DNA of 64,000 bases from Rhodococcus maanshanensis NBRC 100610 (lineage in GTDB: Bacteria > Actinomycetota > Actinomycetes > Mycobacteriales > Mycobacteriaceae): assembly GCF_001894865.1 (NCBI RefSeq), contig NZ_BCXA01000020.1, positions 84,902-148,901 on the forward strand. Reading direction: 5' to 3'. Of the stretch, positions 8,473 to 17,504 are shown piece by piece. Under the pieces are notes generated by a model. That model saw only the letters and a list, made by a program, of their open reading frames with translations, had not been told where the DNA came from and searched no databases. Positions within the stretch are counted from its first letter, which is position 1, and every line of letters begins with the position of its first letter. Made by a program: the position numbers and the translations under genes.

Positions 8473-10113
8473 TCAGCGCAGGGTGCTGCCCAGATTGTCG
8501 GCGAGAGCGGCGAAGGTGATCTCGTCCGATCGGAACCCGACGTAGCCGTCCGGGCGCACGAGGTACCCGGTTCGGTCGCCTGCGCCGTAGCCGGCGGCGA
8601 ACCTGCCGTCGGCGTCGCGCATGGTGATCCCCGATACGCCGGGCAGGTCGGCCTCCCTTGCGACGATGAGGCGGCTGCGCACGGCAGGCCCGAAACGGTC
8701 GGTCACCTCGGCGGCGAGCGCGAGCTGCGTCTCGGCGCCCTGCGCGTCGGAGGCCCACAGCAGCAGCGTGTGGCCGGGGTGACGGAAGAGTTCGTGCAGG
8801 CGGATCGGGAACGCCACGCTGTCCTGTCGCAGGCCCGCGGCATCGGGCGCGCGATCGCCCGGGCGGGGGACCGCGTCGGCAGGCCCGGACCCGATGCCGA
8901 CCAACGGGCTCGAGGGATAACCGACGAGCAGCTGTGCCTCCCGCACGATCGCCTCGGCGGGGTCGGCCATGTCCGCGCCGATGCCCTCCCGCGCGCTCTT
9001 GACGGTGCGCCCGACCACCTCCTCGCCGACGGGGTGCCGTTCCTCGTGATAGCTGTCGAGCAGAGCAGGCGCCGCCGATCCGGTCACCGCCAGCGCCAGC
9101 TTCCAGCCGAGGTTGTATGCGTCCTGGACGCCGGTGTTCATGCCCTGCGCGCCGGTGGGCGGGTGGATGTGCGCGGCGTCGCCTGCCAGGAACACCCGAC
9201 CGACGCCGTACCGGCCCGCCAGCCGATGGCTGATCCGGAAGACGGAGGACCACCGCAGGCTGCTCGCGGTCGTCGGCTGGGGTGAGAGCCGGTCGAGCAC
9301 GGCCTGCACGTGTCGCAGCTCGGGCCGTCGCCCGCCCTCGAGGCCGTGCGCTATCTCACCGGAACCCGCCGGGGCACTGGCGAGTTCGTCGGGAACCAGC
9401 ATCGAGACCCGGTAGCGCCTGTGGCCGGGCAGCGGGATGCAGACCAGCAGGTCGTCCGTGACGCCGTCGGTCTGATGCATGGCACGGACGCCGTACCCGG
9501 TTGGCATGGTCCAGTCCACCTCGACGTCCGCGAGCATGTACTCCTCGGCGAAGGCGCCGCCCTCGAACGAGATGCCCAACCCCTTGCGAACCAGGCTGTG
9601 CGCGCCGTCGCAGCCGACGAGGTACTGCGACTCGACGGTGAACTCCCCGAACCCGTCCCTGACCGTGGCGCGAACCCCGGACGGATCCTGTTCGAACCCG
9701 GTGAGTTCGGTGCCCCTGGTGACCTGGCCGCCGAGGCCGTCCAGCGCCTCGCCGAGGACCCGTTCGGTCTCGTACTGCGGGAGCGCGAGGAATCCGTACG
9801 GGACCTCGGGGGGCAGGGTGAGGTCGAGCTGGGCGACATTGGCGCCGTTGACGTACACGAGCTGACCGCGCATCGTGGTCGCCGCGTCGAGCGCGGGGCG
9901 GGCCACTCCCATCGCGTCCCAGACCTCGACGGTGCGGGGTTGGATGCCGACGGCCTTCGCGTAGGGAGCGCGCTCGGTGAGACGGTCGACGACGATGACG
10001 TCGACCCCGCGCCAGCGCAGCTCCACCGCGAGGGTCAATCCGACCGGGCCGGCCCCGACGATCAGCACATCGGCCGTCACGGGTGCCACCTGCGGTTCGA
10101 CTGCCGAGGTCAT
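8473..10113 (-). CDS. FAD-dependent aromatic-ring monooxygenase (PheA/TfdB family)
   Basis: A 546-residue class A flavoprotein monooxygenase. The Rossmann motif VLIVGAGPVGLTLAVELR is at about residues 16-33. The second FAD motif, GRVFLAGDAAHIHPPTGAQG, and NTGVQDAYNLGWKLA lie near residue 300, and a thioredoxin-like C-terminal domain follows. Members use NAD(P)H and O2 to hydroxylate phenols or polyketides; the substrate cannot be read from sequence. It starts 12 bases after the DUF5995 gene stop on the same strand, with CCGAGG just before the ATG, so the two are probably cotranscribed. It resembles rifampicin and tetracycline monooxygenases in fold, but I see no specific match to either. Confidence 0.86.
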   Translation of the reverse strand: MTSAVEPQVAPVTADVLIVGAGPVGLTLAVELRWRGVDVIVVDRLTERAPYAKAVGIQPRTVEVWDAMGVARPALDAATTMRGQLVYVNGANVAQLDLTLPPEVPYGFLALPQYETERVLGEALDGLGGQVTRGTELTGFEQDPSGVRATVRDGFGEFTVESQYLVGCDGAHSLVRKGLGISFEGGAFAEEYMLADVEVDWTMPTGYGVRAMHQTDGVTDDLLVCIPLPGHRRYRVSMLVPDELASAPAGSGEIAHGLEGGRRPELRHVQAVLDRLSPQPTTASSLRWSSVFRISHRLAGRYGVGRVFLAGDAAHIHPPTGAQGMNTGVQDAYNLGWKLALAVTGSAAPALLDSYHEERHPVGEEVVGRTVKSAREGIGADMADPAEAIVREAQLLVGYPSSPLVGIGSGPADAVPRPGDRAPDAAGLRQDSVAFPIRLHELFRHPGHTLLLWASDAQGAETQLALAAEVTDRFGPAVRSRLIVAREADLPGVSGITMRDADGRFAAGYGAGDRTGYLVRPDGYVGFRSDEITFAALADNLGSTLR

Positions 10114-10125
10114 CCTCGGATTCTG

Positions 10126-11040
10126 TCAGAGCCCGCCGAGTCGGGTGAGCAATTCGATCGCACCGTCGGCGGTGGCCCAGAGCGCCTCCATCTCCGCGGT
10201 CGCGGCGGGCGCTGTCTGCGGATTCTGCAGGGCGAATCCGTTGGCGAGGGTGAGGGTGTTGTACCCGCTGTCGGCGGCGCGCAGCAGCAGCTCGGAGGCG
10301 ACGCCCTCGCCCGCGAGCCGATCGAGACCCTCACCGAGGAAGTAGAACCGCCACAGGGGGCCGAGGTCGGCGCCGTAGGCGGCATTCGTCCTGGTGACGA
10401 TCGTGTCCCCGTCGGTGGCGATGGAGTCGACGATCTTGTAGTAGTCGGCCACGTTCCGCTCGGTGGTGCCGGTCGTGGCGACGGCCCGGGCGAGGTCGAC
10501 CGTCAGGTGCGCGTTGTAGCCGATCATGGCGACCCGGGCGGGGGACATGGTGCAGTCCCGACTCAGTGCGAAATAGCGCCCCCAGGCGGGTTCGGTTGGG
10601 GCGCCGGTGAACTCGGCATGCACGTTGTCGAGGTAGCGGCGCAGCAGATCGGTGCTGATCGCGTGGGCCCACTCGGGGGTGACGAAGGCGGCGCTGTCGC
10701 GTTGCAGCGGCATGACGGCCCGCTGTACGACGGCGTCGAGTCCGATGCCGAACAGTCCGCGCCGGTCGCCATGCGAGACGAGGATGTCGGAGATCCGTTG
10801 CTGGCGGACCACCTCCTCCTCGAGTCGGTCCATCGATGCGGTCGCGGTGATCGTGGACGTGTCGGACAGTGCGGCGACGGTGCCCGCCTCGGCGGCGGAC
10901 AGCGGGGTGCCGCAGGCCGAGGCAGGCAGGGGATCGGCTGCCGCGGGCTGGGCGAGGGCGATCGAGGCGAGGAGCGTGATCGAGGAGAGGGCGGCGAGGC
11001 GGGAGACGGACGTGCGGGCGGTGGTCCGGCGCAGGCTCAT
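10126..11040 (-). CDS. Secreted DUF5995 family protein
   Basis: A 304-residue protein with a Sec-type signal peptide: basic MSLRRTTARTSVSR, a hydrophobic core, then cleavage near AQPAAADP at about residues 30-36. The mature part is largely helical, with MSPARVAMIGYNAHLTVDLA, typical of DUF5995, a family of unknown function common in actinobacteria. The ATG at 11040 is preferred because the signal peptide starts there; the frame stays open further upstream but only as an antisense shadow of the radical SAM gene. It is upstream partner of the flavin monooxygenase and divergent from the SOS-type radical SAM gene. Confidence 0.75.
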   Translation of the reverse strand: MSLRRTTARTSVSRLAALSSITLLASIALAQPAAADPLPASACGTPLSAAEAGTVAALSDTSTITATASMDRLEEEVVRQQRISDILVSHGDRRGLFGIGLDAVVQRAVMPLQRDSAAFVTPEWAHAISTDLLRRYLDNVHAEFTGAPTEPAWGRYFALSRDCTMSPARVAMIGYNAHLTVDLARAVATTGTTERNVADYYKIVDSIATDGDTIVTRTNAAYGADLGPLWRFYFLGEGLDRLAGEGVASELLLRAADSGYNTLTLANGFALQNPQTAPAATAEMEALWATADGAIELLTRLGGL

Positions 11041-11103
11041 CGCCGGAGTGTAACGACCGTGGTGCGGCGGCGCCGGTTGTCCGGGAGCGCACTTGACAGC
11101 GCC

Positions 11104-11119
11104 TAGAACACGTGTTCGA
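11104..11119. promoter_or_regulatory. LexA (SOS) box upstream of the radical SAM gene
   Basis: TAGAAC-ACGT-GTTCGA matches the actinobacterial SOS box TCGAAC-N4-GTTCGA with one mismatch in the left half and a perfect right half. TTGACA at 11093-11098 could be the -35 element, with the box covering the -10 region and the start codon only 8 bases downstream. Rv2578c, the M. tuberculosis homologue of the downstream gene, is to my recollection a member of the LexA regulon, so site and gene support each other. The box may also affect the divergent DUF5995 gene starting at 11040. Confidence 0.8.
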
Positions 11120-11127
11120 CTCTCTGT

Positions 11128-12156
11128 ATGCGATGGCAGGGGCAGGCTCTCGACGCCGACGACGGCGCCCTTCCCGGACTCGCCCGGGCCGGGCTCGTCC
11201 GCACTGTACAGACGCCCGAGTTCGAGGGCATCACCTTCCACGAAGTGCTCTGCAAGTCCGCGCTGAACAAGATGCCCGACGAGTCCACGCTGCCATTTCG
11301 TTTCACGGTCAATGCGTTTCGCGGCTGCTCCCACGCGTGCCGTTACTGCTTCGCCAGGCCGACCCATGAGTACCTCGACCTGGACGCGGGCCGTGATTTC
11401 GACAGTCAGGTCGTGGTGAAGACCAATATCGCCGCCGTGCTCAGGCGCGAGCTGGCCCGTCGGTCGTGGAAGCGAGAGCATGTCGCGCTCGGGACCAACA
11501 CGGATCCCTACCAGCGGGCCGAGGGGCGTTACCGGCTGATGCCCGGGATCATCGGGGCGCTCGCGGAGTCGGGGACGCCGTTCTCGATCCTCACCAAGGG
11601 CACCCTCCTGCGTAGGGACCTGCCCCTGCTCACGCTGGCGGCGCGCCAGGTTCCGGTGGGGATCGGGGTCTCGCTCGCGATCGGGGACCCGGACCTGCAG
11701 AAGGCAATCGAACCGGGCACGCCGTCGCCGAAGGCCCGGCTGGAGCTGATCAGGGCGATCACCGATGCGGGATTCGACTGCAACGTGATGGTGGCACCGG
11801 TGATCCCGTATCTCACCGACACGACTCGACATCTCGATGCGCTGCTCGGCGCGATCGCGGAGGCGGGCGCGACGGGGGTGACGGTGTTCCCGATGCACCT
11901 TCGGGGCAGTACCAGGGGCTGGTTCCTGAACTGGCTGGCCGAGGAACACCCCGCGCTGATCCGCAGGTACCGGCAGCTCTACGGCCGAGGCGCGTACGTG
12001 ACCCCGGAGTATCAAACGTGGCTGCGCGAGCGGGTGCGACCCATCGTCGAGAAGTACGGGCTCGGCGGTCGCTCGGAGCACCGACAGGAGTCCGCGCCCG
12101 CGCGCGCTCGCGAGCTTGTCGGGGCAGGCGCCGCGCCCGCGCTGACGCTGTTCTGA
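11128..12156 (+). CDS. Rv2578c-like radical SAM protein (SplB-like), SOS-regulated
   Basis: A 342-residue radical SAM enzyme. The 4Fe-4S/SAM motif is NAFRGCSHACRYCFAR (CxxxCxxC) at about residues 64-79, followed by LGTNTDPYQRAEGRYRLM, typical of the Rv2578c/SplB-like group, and a TIM-barrel body. M. tuberculosis Rv2578c is the closest remembered relative. The molecular reaction of this group is unknown; similarity to spore photoproduct lyase and SOS control suggest a role in nucleic-acid damage response, which is inference. The ATG at 11128 has no clear RBS, and the LexA box and promoter abut it, so the mRNA may be leaderless or nearly so. No intein is present. Confidence 0.87.
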   Translation: MRWQGQALDADDGALPGLARAGLVRTVQTPEFEGITFHEVLCKSALNKMPDESTLPFRFTVNAFRGCSHACRYCFARPTHEYLDLDAGRDFDSQVVVKTNIAAVLRRELARRSWKREHVALGTNTDPYQRAEGRYRLMPGIIGALAESGTPFSILTKGTLLRRDLPLLTLAARQVPVGIGVSLAIGDPDLQKAIEPGTPSPKARLELIRAITDAGFDCNVMVAPVIPYLTDTTRHLDALLGAIAEAGATGVTVFPMHLRGSTRGWFLNWLAEEHPALIRRYRQLYGRGAYVTPEYQTWLRERVRPIVEKYGLGGRSEHRQESAPARARELVGAGAAPALTLF

Positions 12157-12171
12157 CGCGGCGCCGAAACC

Positions 12172-12177
12172 TATAGT
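12172..12177 (+). promoter_or_regulatory. Possible -10 element of the serine-hydrolase gene
   Basis: TATAGT lies 38 bases before the ATG at 12215 in the 58-base gap after the radical SAM gene. It is followed by an AT-richer stretch (GGGAAATAGTTTTCTTC) unusual for this genome. A weak TTCTGA at 12151-12156 could be a -35 at 15-base spacing. Confidence 0.35.
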
Positions 12178-12214
12178 GGTAGTAGGGAAATAGTTTTCTT
12201 CAAAGGTCGGCAAG

Positions 12215-13153
12215 ATGTCCGGGTGCTCCCGCTCGGGGTTGGTTCGCGGGGCGGTGGGTGGCGTGCTCGCGGCAGCGATCTGCGCGGGCCTCACCCCCGG
12301 TGAGACGGCAGCTCCCGGCTGGTCGGCCGCACCCGCGCACTCGGCGTTCAAAGCCGAGGATGACGGCCCCTGCGGGCCGTTCCCGGATGCGTTGGCGACC
12401 GCGGTCGAGCGGGCGGCGGCGGACGGTGACATCGTCGGGATCGCCTTCGTGGACCGAGAGGCGGACGTCTACCTCGGCGCGGGCGACACCGAGGTGAGCT
12501 TCCCGGCGGCGTCCCTGACGAAGCTGTTCATCGCCGACGACTATCTCCATCGCAGAGCGGCGACGGCGACGGCGATCGACCGCGAGATGCTGGCCGGTGT
12601 CGTGTCCATGCTGGCCACCTCAGATGACGGCGGGGCCGAACTGCTGTGGACGCTCGGCGGCGGTCCGGCAGTGGTCGAGCGCGTCGCCGAGCGATACGCG
12701 CTGTCCGCGACCTCGGCGGCCGACGCATGGTGGGACACCGCAGTCACGGCCGCCGACGTCGCCCGCTACTACGACGGCCTGCTCTCCGGGCGAGGCGGCC
12801 TCTCGGCGCCCGCGCGGCAGATCATGATCGCCGGGTTGCAGGCGACCACGCCCGTGGCCGCAGACGGATTCGACCAGGATTTCGGGGTCTGGGCGACGCT
12901 GGAGCGGTTGGGCGGACCGGGACTCAAGCAGGGCTGGATGACGACGGGGGACAGGACGATCCGGCACTCGACGGGGTTCGGGGGACGGGACCACCGATAC
13001 GTCCTGGTGGAGCTCGCGGCCCTCGACCCCGGGTCGCCGTCCGTCGCCGACGACATCGCGAACGCGGGCGCGAGTGCCAGGGCCACCGCGATCGTCGAGG
13101 CCGCGTTGCCCGCGAGGATCGCCGAGACCGCCGCTTGCGTCAGCACGCCGTGA
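12215..13153 (+). CDS. Exported beta-lactamase-like serine hydrolase
   Basis: A 312-residue protein with an N-terminal signal or anchor segment (VRGAVGGVLAAAICAGL, residues 9-25). It carries a penicilloyl-serine-transferase-like layout: SLTK (SxxK) in FPAASLTKLFIADDYL near residue 98, SDD in LATSDDGGAELLW at the position of SDN, and RHSTGFGG near residue 250 as a KTG-box variant. The length suits class A beta-lactamase-like proteins of actinobacteria, many of which are not resistance enzymes. The SDD and HSTG variants leave actual beta-lactam hydrolysis uncertain. The gene stands alone, with its own possible -10 at 12172. Confidence 0.75.
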   Translation: MSGCSRSGLVRGAVGGVLAAAICAGLTPGETAAPGWSAAPAHSAFKAEDDGPCGPFPDALATAVERAAADGDIVGIAFVDREADVYLGAGDTEVSFPAASLTKLFIADDYLHRRAATATAIDREMLAGVVSMLATSDDGGAELLWTLGGGPAVVERVAERYALSATSAADAWWDTAVTAADVARYYDGLLSGRGGLSAPARQIMIAGLQATTPVAADGFDQDFGVWATLERLGGPGLKQGWMTTGDRTIRHSTGFGGRDHRYVLVELAALDPGSPSVADDIANAGASARATAIVEAALPARIAETAACVSTP

Positions 13154-13235
13154 CGGCCGCTTTGGCGCCCGCACCATCGGGGTCGGCGAGTACATTCCGC
13201 TGTAGCGGCACGACCATCCGACCACGGAGTGTGCG

Positions 13236-14366
13236 ATGACCGACGACAGCGAACCGAACGCGGAGCGGGTGCCCGCACCGGTGGCCGATGAGGGCATGTC
13301 CACCTATCGCCGATGGCTGCGGACCGCGATCATCTACGTCCTGCTCGCCGTTGCGGGCTACCAGGTGCTCGGCTGGCTGCTGCACAACCTGCGCGGGTTC
13401 CTCGGCATGCTCTTCCTCGCGTGGCTCTTCAGCGTCACCATCGAACCGGTGGTCGACTGGTTCGAACGTCGTGGCTGGCGCCGCGGCGCGGGCACCGGGC
13501 TGGTGCTGGTCTCGCTGCTGCTGTTCGCTATCGGGTTCCTGGCGGTGTTCGGCGCGCTGCTGGCGGAGCAGCTCGCCCAGCTGCTCACCGCGCTGCCGGG
13601 GGCCGTCACGCGGCTGACGGAGTGGGCCAACCGGACCTTCGACACCAACTTCTCGACCGGAGAGGACCTCCTCAAGCTCACCCCGGACACCATTCGCGAA
13701 CTCGCGCAACGCTTCACGCCGGGTGTGCTCGGGGTGGTCTCGTCCCTGCTCGGGGTCGTGTTCCAGGCGATGACCCTGCTGCTGTTCGTGTTCTACATGT
13801 CGGCGCAGGGCCCGGCTCTGCGCCGGACGATCTCGAGCTGGTTCCCGGCCCGGCAGCAGCAGGTCATCTCCACCGTCTGGGAGATCTCCGTGGAGAAGGC
13901 AGGCGGCTATGTGGTGTCCCGATTGATCCTGGCGGCGGTGAGCACCGTGGGCACCGGCATCTTCCTGATGGTGATCGGGGTGCCGTACTGGCTCCCGCTG
14001 GCCATCTGGACCGGTGTGGTCTCGCAGTTCATCCCGACCCTCGGCACCTACCTGGCAATCGCGTTGCCCGCGATCATCGCCGCCGCGGCGCAGCCGATCG
14101 ACGGGGTGTGGGTGGTGGCCTTCGGGACGGCGTACCAGCAGGTCGAGAACTACCTGCTGCATCCTCGGATCACCTCCAAGACCGTGTCGATCCACCCCGC
14201 GGTCGCCTTCGGCTCGGTGATCGTCGGGGCGTCGCTGTTCGGGGCGATCGGCGCGCTGGTGTCCGTCCCGGTCGTCGCGGTGATCCAGTCGCTGGTCGAA
14301 ACCTACGGTCGCCGTTACGAACTCATCCACGATCTCCAGACCGAACCCGTCCCGCCAGCCGAGTAG
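13236..14366 (+). CDS. AI-2E family transporter
   Basis: A 376-residue polytopic membrane protein of the AI-2E/PerM family. There are paired hydrophobic helices at the N-terminus (residues 29-110), a variable extracytoplasmic loop, and the conserved C-terminal block (WTGVVSQFIPTLGTYLAIALP; GTAYQQVENYLLHPRITSK). The family contains putative exporters and Na+/H+ or small-molecule transporters, and few members transport AI-2, so the substrate is open. It starts at ATG 13236, 82 bases after the hydrolase, and is convergent with the metallopeptidase gene, 25 bases away. Confidence 0.88.
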   Translation: MTDDSEPNAERVPAPVADEGMSTYRRWLRTAIIYVLLAVAGYQVLGWLLHNLRGFLGMLFLAWLFSVTIEPVVDWFERRGWRRGAGTGLVLVSLLLFAIGFLAVFGALLAEQLAQLLTALPGAVTRLTEWANRTFDTNFSTGEDLLKLTPDTIRELAQRFTPGVLGVVSSLLGVVFQAMTLLLFVFYMSAQGPALRRTISSWFPARQQQVISTVWEISVEKAGGYVVSRLILAAVSTVGTGIFLMVIGVPYWLPLAIWTGVVSQFIPTLGTYLAIALPAIIAAAAQPIDGVWVVAFGTAYQQVENYLLHPRITSKTVSIHPAVAFGSVIVGASLFGAIGALVSVPVVAVIQSLVETYGRRYELIHDLQTEPVPPAE

Positions 14367-14391
14367 CAGCGGGTGGACGCGTCGGGGCCGG

Positions 14392-15333
14392 TCAGCGGTT
14401 GAGCGCGGTCGGGTTGTTGAGGTCGCGGGCCGCGTAGGTGTTGCAGGCGCTGACCTGGCCGGTCTGGTAGCCGGTGGCGAACCACTTCATTCGCTGATCG
14501 GAGGAGCCGTGGGTCCAGCCCTCCGGGTTCACCCGGCCGCTCGTGGCCTGCTGGATCCTGTCGTCACCCACCGAGGAGGCGGCGGACAGGGCGTCCCGGA
14601 TGTCGTTCTCGCTCAGCTTCTTGAGGAACGGTGCACCGCCGTCGGGGGCCGGCTTGGTGTCCGCGTAGTGCGCCCAGACGCCCGCATAGCAGTCGGCCTG
14701 CAGTTCGGTCCGCACCGCTCCGGACGTGGCGCCCTTCGGGTCCGCCTGCGCCCGGCCGATGTCGCCGAGCTGGTTCTGGATGTGGTGGCCGATCTCGTGC
14801 GCGACCACGTACTCCTGCGCGAGCGGGCCCGCGCTCGAGCCGAACTGGTCCACCAGCAGCTGGAAGAAGCTGGTGTCGAAGTAGGCGGTGGAATCGGCCG
14901 GGCAGTAGAACGGGCCGACGTCGCTGGTGGCGTTGCCGCAGCCGGTGTTCACCGCGCCGGAGAAAAGCATGACGCCGGGCTGTGCGTAGCGGACACCGGT
15001 CTGCTTCTGGAGTTCCTCGCCCCACACCGAGTCGAGGCTCGCCGTGGTGAACGCGACCCGGCAGTTCACGTCGCGGTTCGCGTCCGCGCCGGTCTGGCAG
15101 TTCTCCAGCTCCGAGATCGAGCCGGTCCCCAGCTGGGCGGAGTCGGAGGCGCCGGTCAGCCCGCCGAGCAGCGAGCCCGGGTTGCCGCCGAGCAGCAGTG
15201 CGAGCACGAGCACCACCAGTCCGCCCAGGCCGCCACCGAGCGCGGCCTTGCCGCCCCGACCGCCGCCGCCGCGGTGGCCGCCGCCGACCGTCACGCGCCC
15301 CGAGTCCATCCGCGCACCCTCGTTGAAGGTCAT
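14392..15333 (-). CDS. ypfJ: YpfJ/Rv2575c-type neutral zinc metallopeptidase
   Basis: A 313-residue protein. It has a Gly/Arg-rich N-terminus, one membrane anchor ([17 protein letters not shown], about residues 31-47) and a peptidase domain with the zinc motif [15 protein letters not shown] (HExxH). Conserved [15 protein letters not shown] and [15 protein letters not shown] mark the YpfJ (DUF477-like) zinc peptidase family. I chose the ATG at 15333, which gives the family N-terminus [13 protein letters not shown]; the frame is open further upstream toward aspS. The homologue Rv2575c also neighbours aspS in mycobacteria. Divergent from aspS with about 150 bases between. The substrate is unknown. 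Confidence 0.88.
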   Translation of the reverse strand: MTFNEGARMDSGRVTVGGGHRGGGGRGGKAALGGGLGGLVVLVLALLLGGNPGSLLGGLTGASDSAQLGTGSISELENCQTGADANRDVNCRVAFTTASLDSVWGEELQKQTGVRYAQPGVMLFSGAVNTGCGNATSDVGPFYCPADSTAYFDTSFFQLLVDQFGSSAGPLAQEYVVAHEIGHHIQNQLGDIGRAQADPKGATSGAVRTELQADCYAGVWAHYADTKPAPDGGAPFLKKLSENDIRDALSAASSVGDDRIQQATSGRVNPEGWTHGSSDQRMKWFATGYQTGQVSACNTYAARDLNNPTALNR

Positions 15334-15485
15334 CGTCGTCGCTTTCGTTCGAAGTCGAGGAACTGCGGATACAGCTTTACACGCGATCGCGCGCAAAGTT
15401 CCGACTGCGCGGTTATGTCTTCTGCATGTCTCTCCGTAGGATCGCACCAACTGAGAAGTCGCTGGATAACTGTGGAAGGAACCCC

Positions 15486-17291
15486 GTGCTGCGCACCCAC
15501 CTCGCCGGCTCGCTGCGAGCCGAGCACGCCGATCAAACCGTCACCCTCACCGGATGGGTTGCCAGGCGTCGCGATCACGGCGGAGTGATCTTCATCGATC
15601 TGCGCGACGCCTCCGGGGTGTCCCAGGTGGTCTTCCGTGAGGGCGAGGTCGCCGAGCAGGCCCATCGCCTGCGCGCCGAGTACTGCGTCAAGATCACCGG
15701 CAGCGTCGAGGTCCGGCCGCAGGGCAACCAGAACTTCGAGATCCCGACCGGTGCGATCGAGGTCAACGCGACCACGCTCGAGGTGCTCAACGAGAGCGCC
15801 CCGCTGCCGTTCCAGCTCGACGACCAGGTCGGCGAGGAGGCGCGCCTCAAGCACCGCTACCTCGACCTGCGTCGCGAGGGTCCCGGCCACGCGATCCGGC
15901 TCCGCTCCAAGGTCAACGCGGCCGCCCGCGAGGTGCTGGCACACCACGAGTTCATCGAGGTCGAGACCCCCACCCTGACCCGTTCCACCCCCGAGGGCGC
16001 CCGCGACTTCCTGGTTCCCGCGCGCCTGCAGCCGGGTAGTTTCTACGCGCTGCCGCAGAGCCCGCAGCTGTTCAAGCAGCTGCTGATGGTCGGTGGCATC
16101 GAGCGCTACTACCAGATCGCGCGTTGCTACCGGGACGAGGACTTCCGCGCCGATCGGCAGCCGGAGTTCACCCAGCTCGACATCGAGATGAGCTTCGTCG
16201 AGCAGGACGACGTCATCCACCTCGCCGAGGAGATCCTCGCCAACGTGTGGAAGCTGATCGGTCACCAGATCAGCACCCCGATCAAGAGGATGACCTACGC
16301 GGAGGCGATGCGTCGCTTCGGTTCCGACAAGCCGGACCTGCGTTTCGGGCTCGAGCTCGTGGAGTGCATGGAGTTCTTCAAGGACACCACCTTCCGGGTC
16401 TTCCAGGCCGAGTACGTCGGCGCCGTTGTGATGCCGGGAGGGGCGAGTCAGCCGAGGCGTCAGCTCGACGGCTGGCAGGAATGGGCCAAGCAGCGCGGCG
16501 CCAAGGGACTGGCGTATGTCCTCATCGGTGAGGACGGGGAGCTGACCGGGCCGGTCGCCAAGAACCTGACCGATGCCGAACGCGAGGGCCTCGCCGCCCA
16601 CGTCGGTGCCAAGCCGGGCGACTGCATCTTCTTCGCGGCGGGCCCGACGAAGCAGATGCGCGCCCTGCTGGGTGCCGCCCGCGGCGAGATCGCGCGCAAG
16701 CAGGACCTCATCGACCCGAACGCGTGGGCCTTCGTGTGGGTCGTCGACGCGCCGATGTTCGAGCCGACAGCCGACGCCACCGCCAGCGGCGACGTCGCCC
16801 TCGGCTACAGCGCATGGACCGCCGTGCACCACGCCTTCACCTCGCCCAAGCCCGAGTCGATGGACACCTTCGACACCGATCCCGCCAACGCGCTGGCCTA
16901 CGCATACGACATCGTCTGCAACGGCAACGAGATCGGTGGCGGCAGTATTCGTATCCACCGCAAGGACATTCAGGAACGCGTCTTCAAGGTGATGGGGATC
17001 GACCACGAGGAGGCGGAGGACAAGTTCGGCTTCCTCATCGACGCCTTCTCGTACGGCGCGCCCCCGCACGGCGGCATCGCGTTCGGCTGGGACCGCATCA
17101 CCGCGCTGCTCGCCGGGATGGACTCGATCCGCGAGGTCATCGCGTTCCCCAAGTCGGGCGGCGGAGTCGACCCGCTCACCGACGCGCCCGCGCCGATCAC
17201 CCCGCTGCAGCGCAAGGAGTCGGGCATCGACGCCAAGCCCGAGCCAAAGGGCAAGCCGGAGGAGTCGCAGGCAGACACCGCGGCCTCCTGA
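15486..17291 (+). CDS. aspS: Aspartyl-tRNA synthetase
   Basis: A 601-residue class IIb aminoacyl-tRNA synthetase charging tRNA-Asp. The N-terminal OB-fold anticodon-binding domain ([21 protein letters not shown]) is followed by motif 1/2 regions ([39 protein letters not shown]), the bacterial GAD insertion at about 290-420, and motif 3 ([13 protein letters not shown]). Actinobacterial AspRS enzymes are often non-discriminating and work with GatCAB, which may hold here. The GTG at 15486 gives the standard N-terminus [10 protein letters not shown], though the frame is open upstream to 15426. A strong hairpin follows the stop. Confidence 0.97.
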   Translation: MLRTHLAGSLRAEHADQTVTLTGWVARRRDHGGVIFIDLRDASGVSQVVFREGEVAEQAHRLRAEYCVKITGSVEVRPQGNQNFEIPTGAIEVNATTLEVLNESAPLPFQLDDQVGEEARLKHRYLDLRREGPGHAIRLRSKVNAAAREVLAHHEFIEVETPTLTRSTPEGARDFLVPARLQPGSFYALPQSPQLFKQLLMVGGIERYYQIARCYRDEDFRADRQPEFTQLDIEMSFVEQDDVIHLAEEILANVWKLIGHQISTPIKRMTYAEAMRRFGSDKPDLRFGLELVECMEFFKDTTFRVFQAEYVGAVVMPGGASQPRRQLDGWQEWAKQRGAKGLAYVLIGEDGELTGPVAKNLTDAEREGLAAHVGAKPGDCIFFAAGPTKQMRALLGAARGEIARKQDLIDPNAWAFVWVVDAPMFEPTADATASGDVALGYSAWTAVHHAFTSPKPESMDTFDTDPANALAYAYDIVCNGNEIGGGSIRIHRKDIQERVFKVMGIDHEEAEDKFGFLIDAFSYGAPPHGGIAFGWDRITALLAGMDSIREVIAFPKSGGGVDPLTDAPAPITPLQRKESGIDAKPEPKGKPEESQADTAAS

Positions 17292-17299
17292 ACGGGCCA

Positions 17300-17347
17300 G
17301 GGAACCCGACCGGCCGCACCTGTGGGTGCCCGGTCCGGTCGGGTCCC
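17300..17347 (+). terminator. Stem-loop terminator after aspS
   Basis: GGGAACCCGACCGG pairs with CCGGTCGGGTCCC, with one bulged A. The loop contains a second small stem, GCACC-TGTG-GGTGC, so the whole 48 bases can fold into one long hairpin starting 8 bases after the aspS stop. There is no U-tract, which is common for actinobacterial terminators. Confidence 0.65.
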
Positions 17348-17396
17348 GTCCCGGCGGGGCCGGGCACCGCGGACGAAGTCCCGATGAATATTCCAT

Positions 17397-17410
17397 ACAG
17401 ATCGGTCTGT
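17397..17410. promoter_or_regulatory. TetR-type dyad (ACAGA-TCGG-TCTGT) in the aspS/APH intergenic region
   Basis: A perfect 5-bp inverted repeat with a 4-base spacer, of the kind bound by TetR-family repressors. It sits beside an 8-base palindrome, GAATATTC, at 17386-17393, in the 213-base gap before the APH-like gene at 17505. The patch is AT-rich against its surroundings. No TetR gene is adjacent. It is the best regulatory candidate for the downstream kinase; function inferred. Confidence 0.4.
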
Positions 17411-17504
17411 TTCTGCAGGTCCGCACCGCGGGCCCCTCGGTAGCGGACCGGACGGGCGACCGAGGGGACCCGCGTCGGGTCCCGGGCGGGTAGGTTGGAC
17501 GGCG

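Noticed and set aside
12215..13153. Antibiotic-resistance beta-lactamase
   Set aside because: Motif variants (SDD, HSTG) and lack of context make a general serine-hydrolase call safer.
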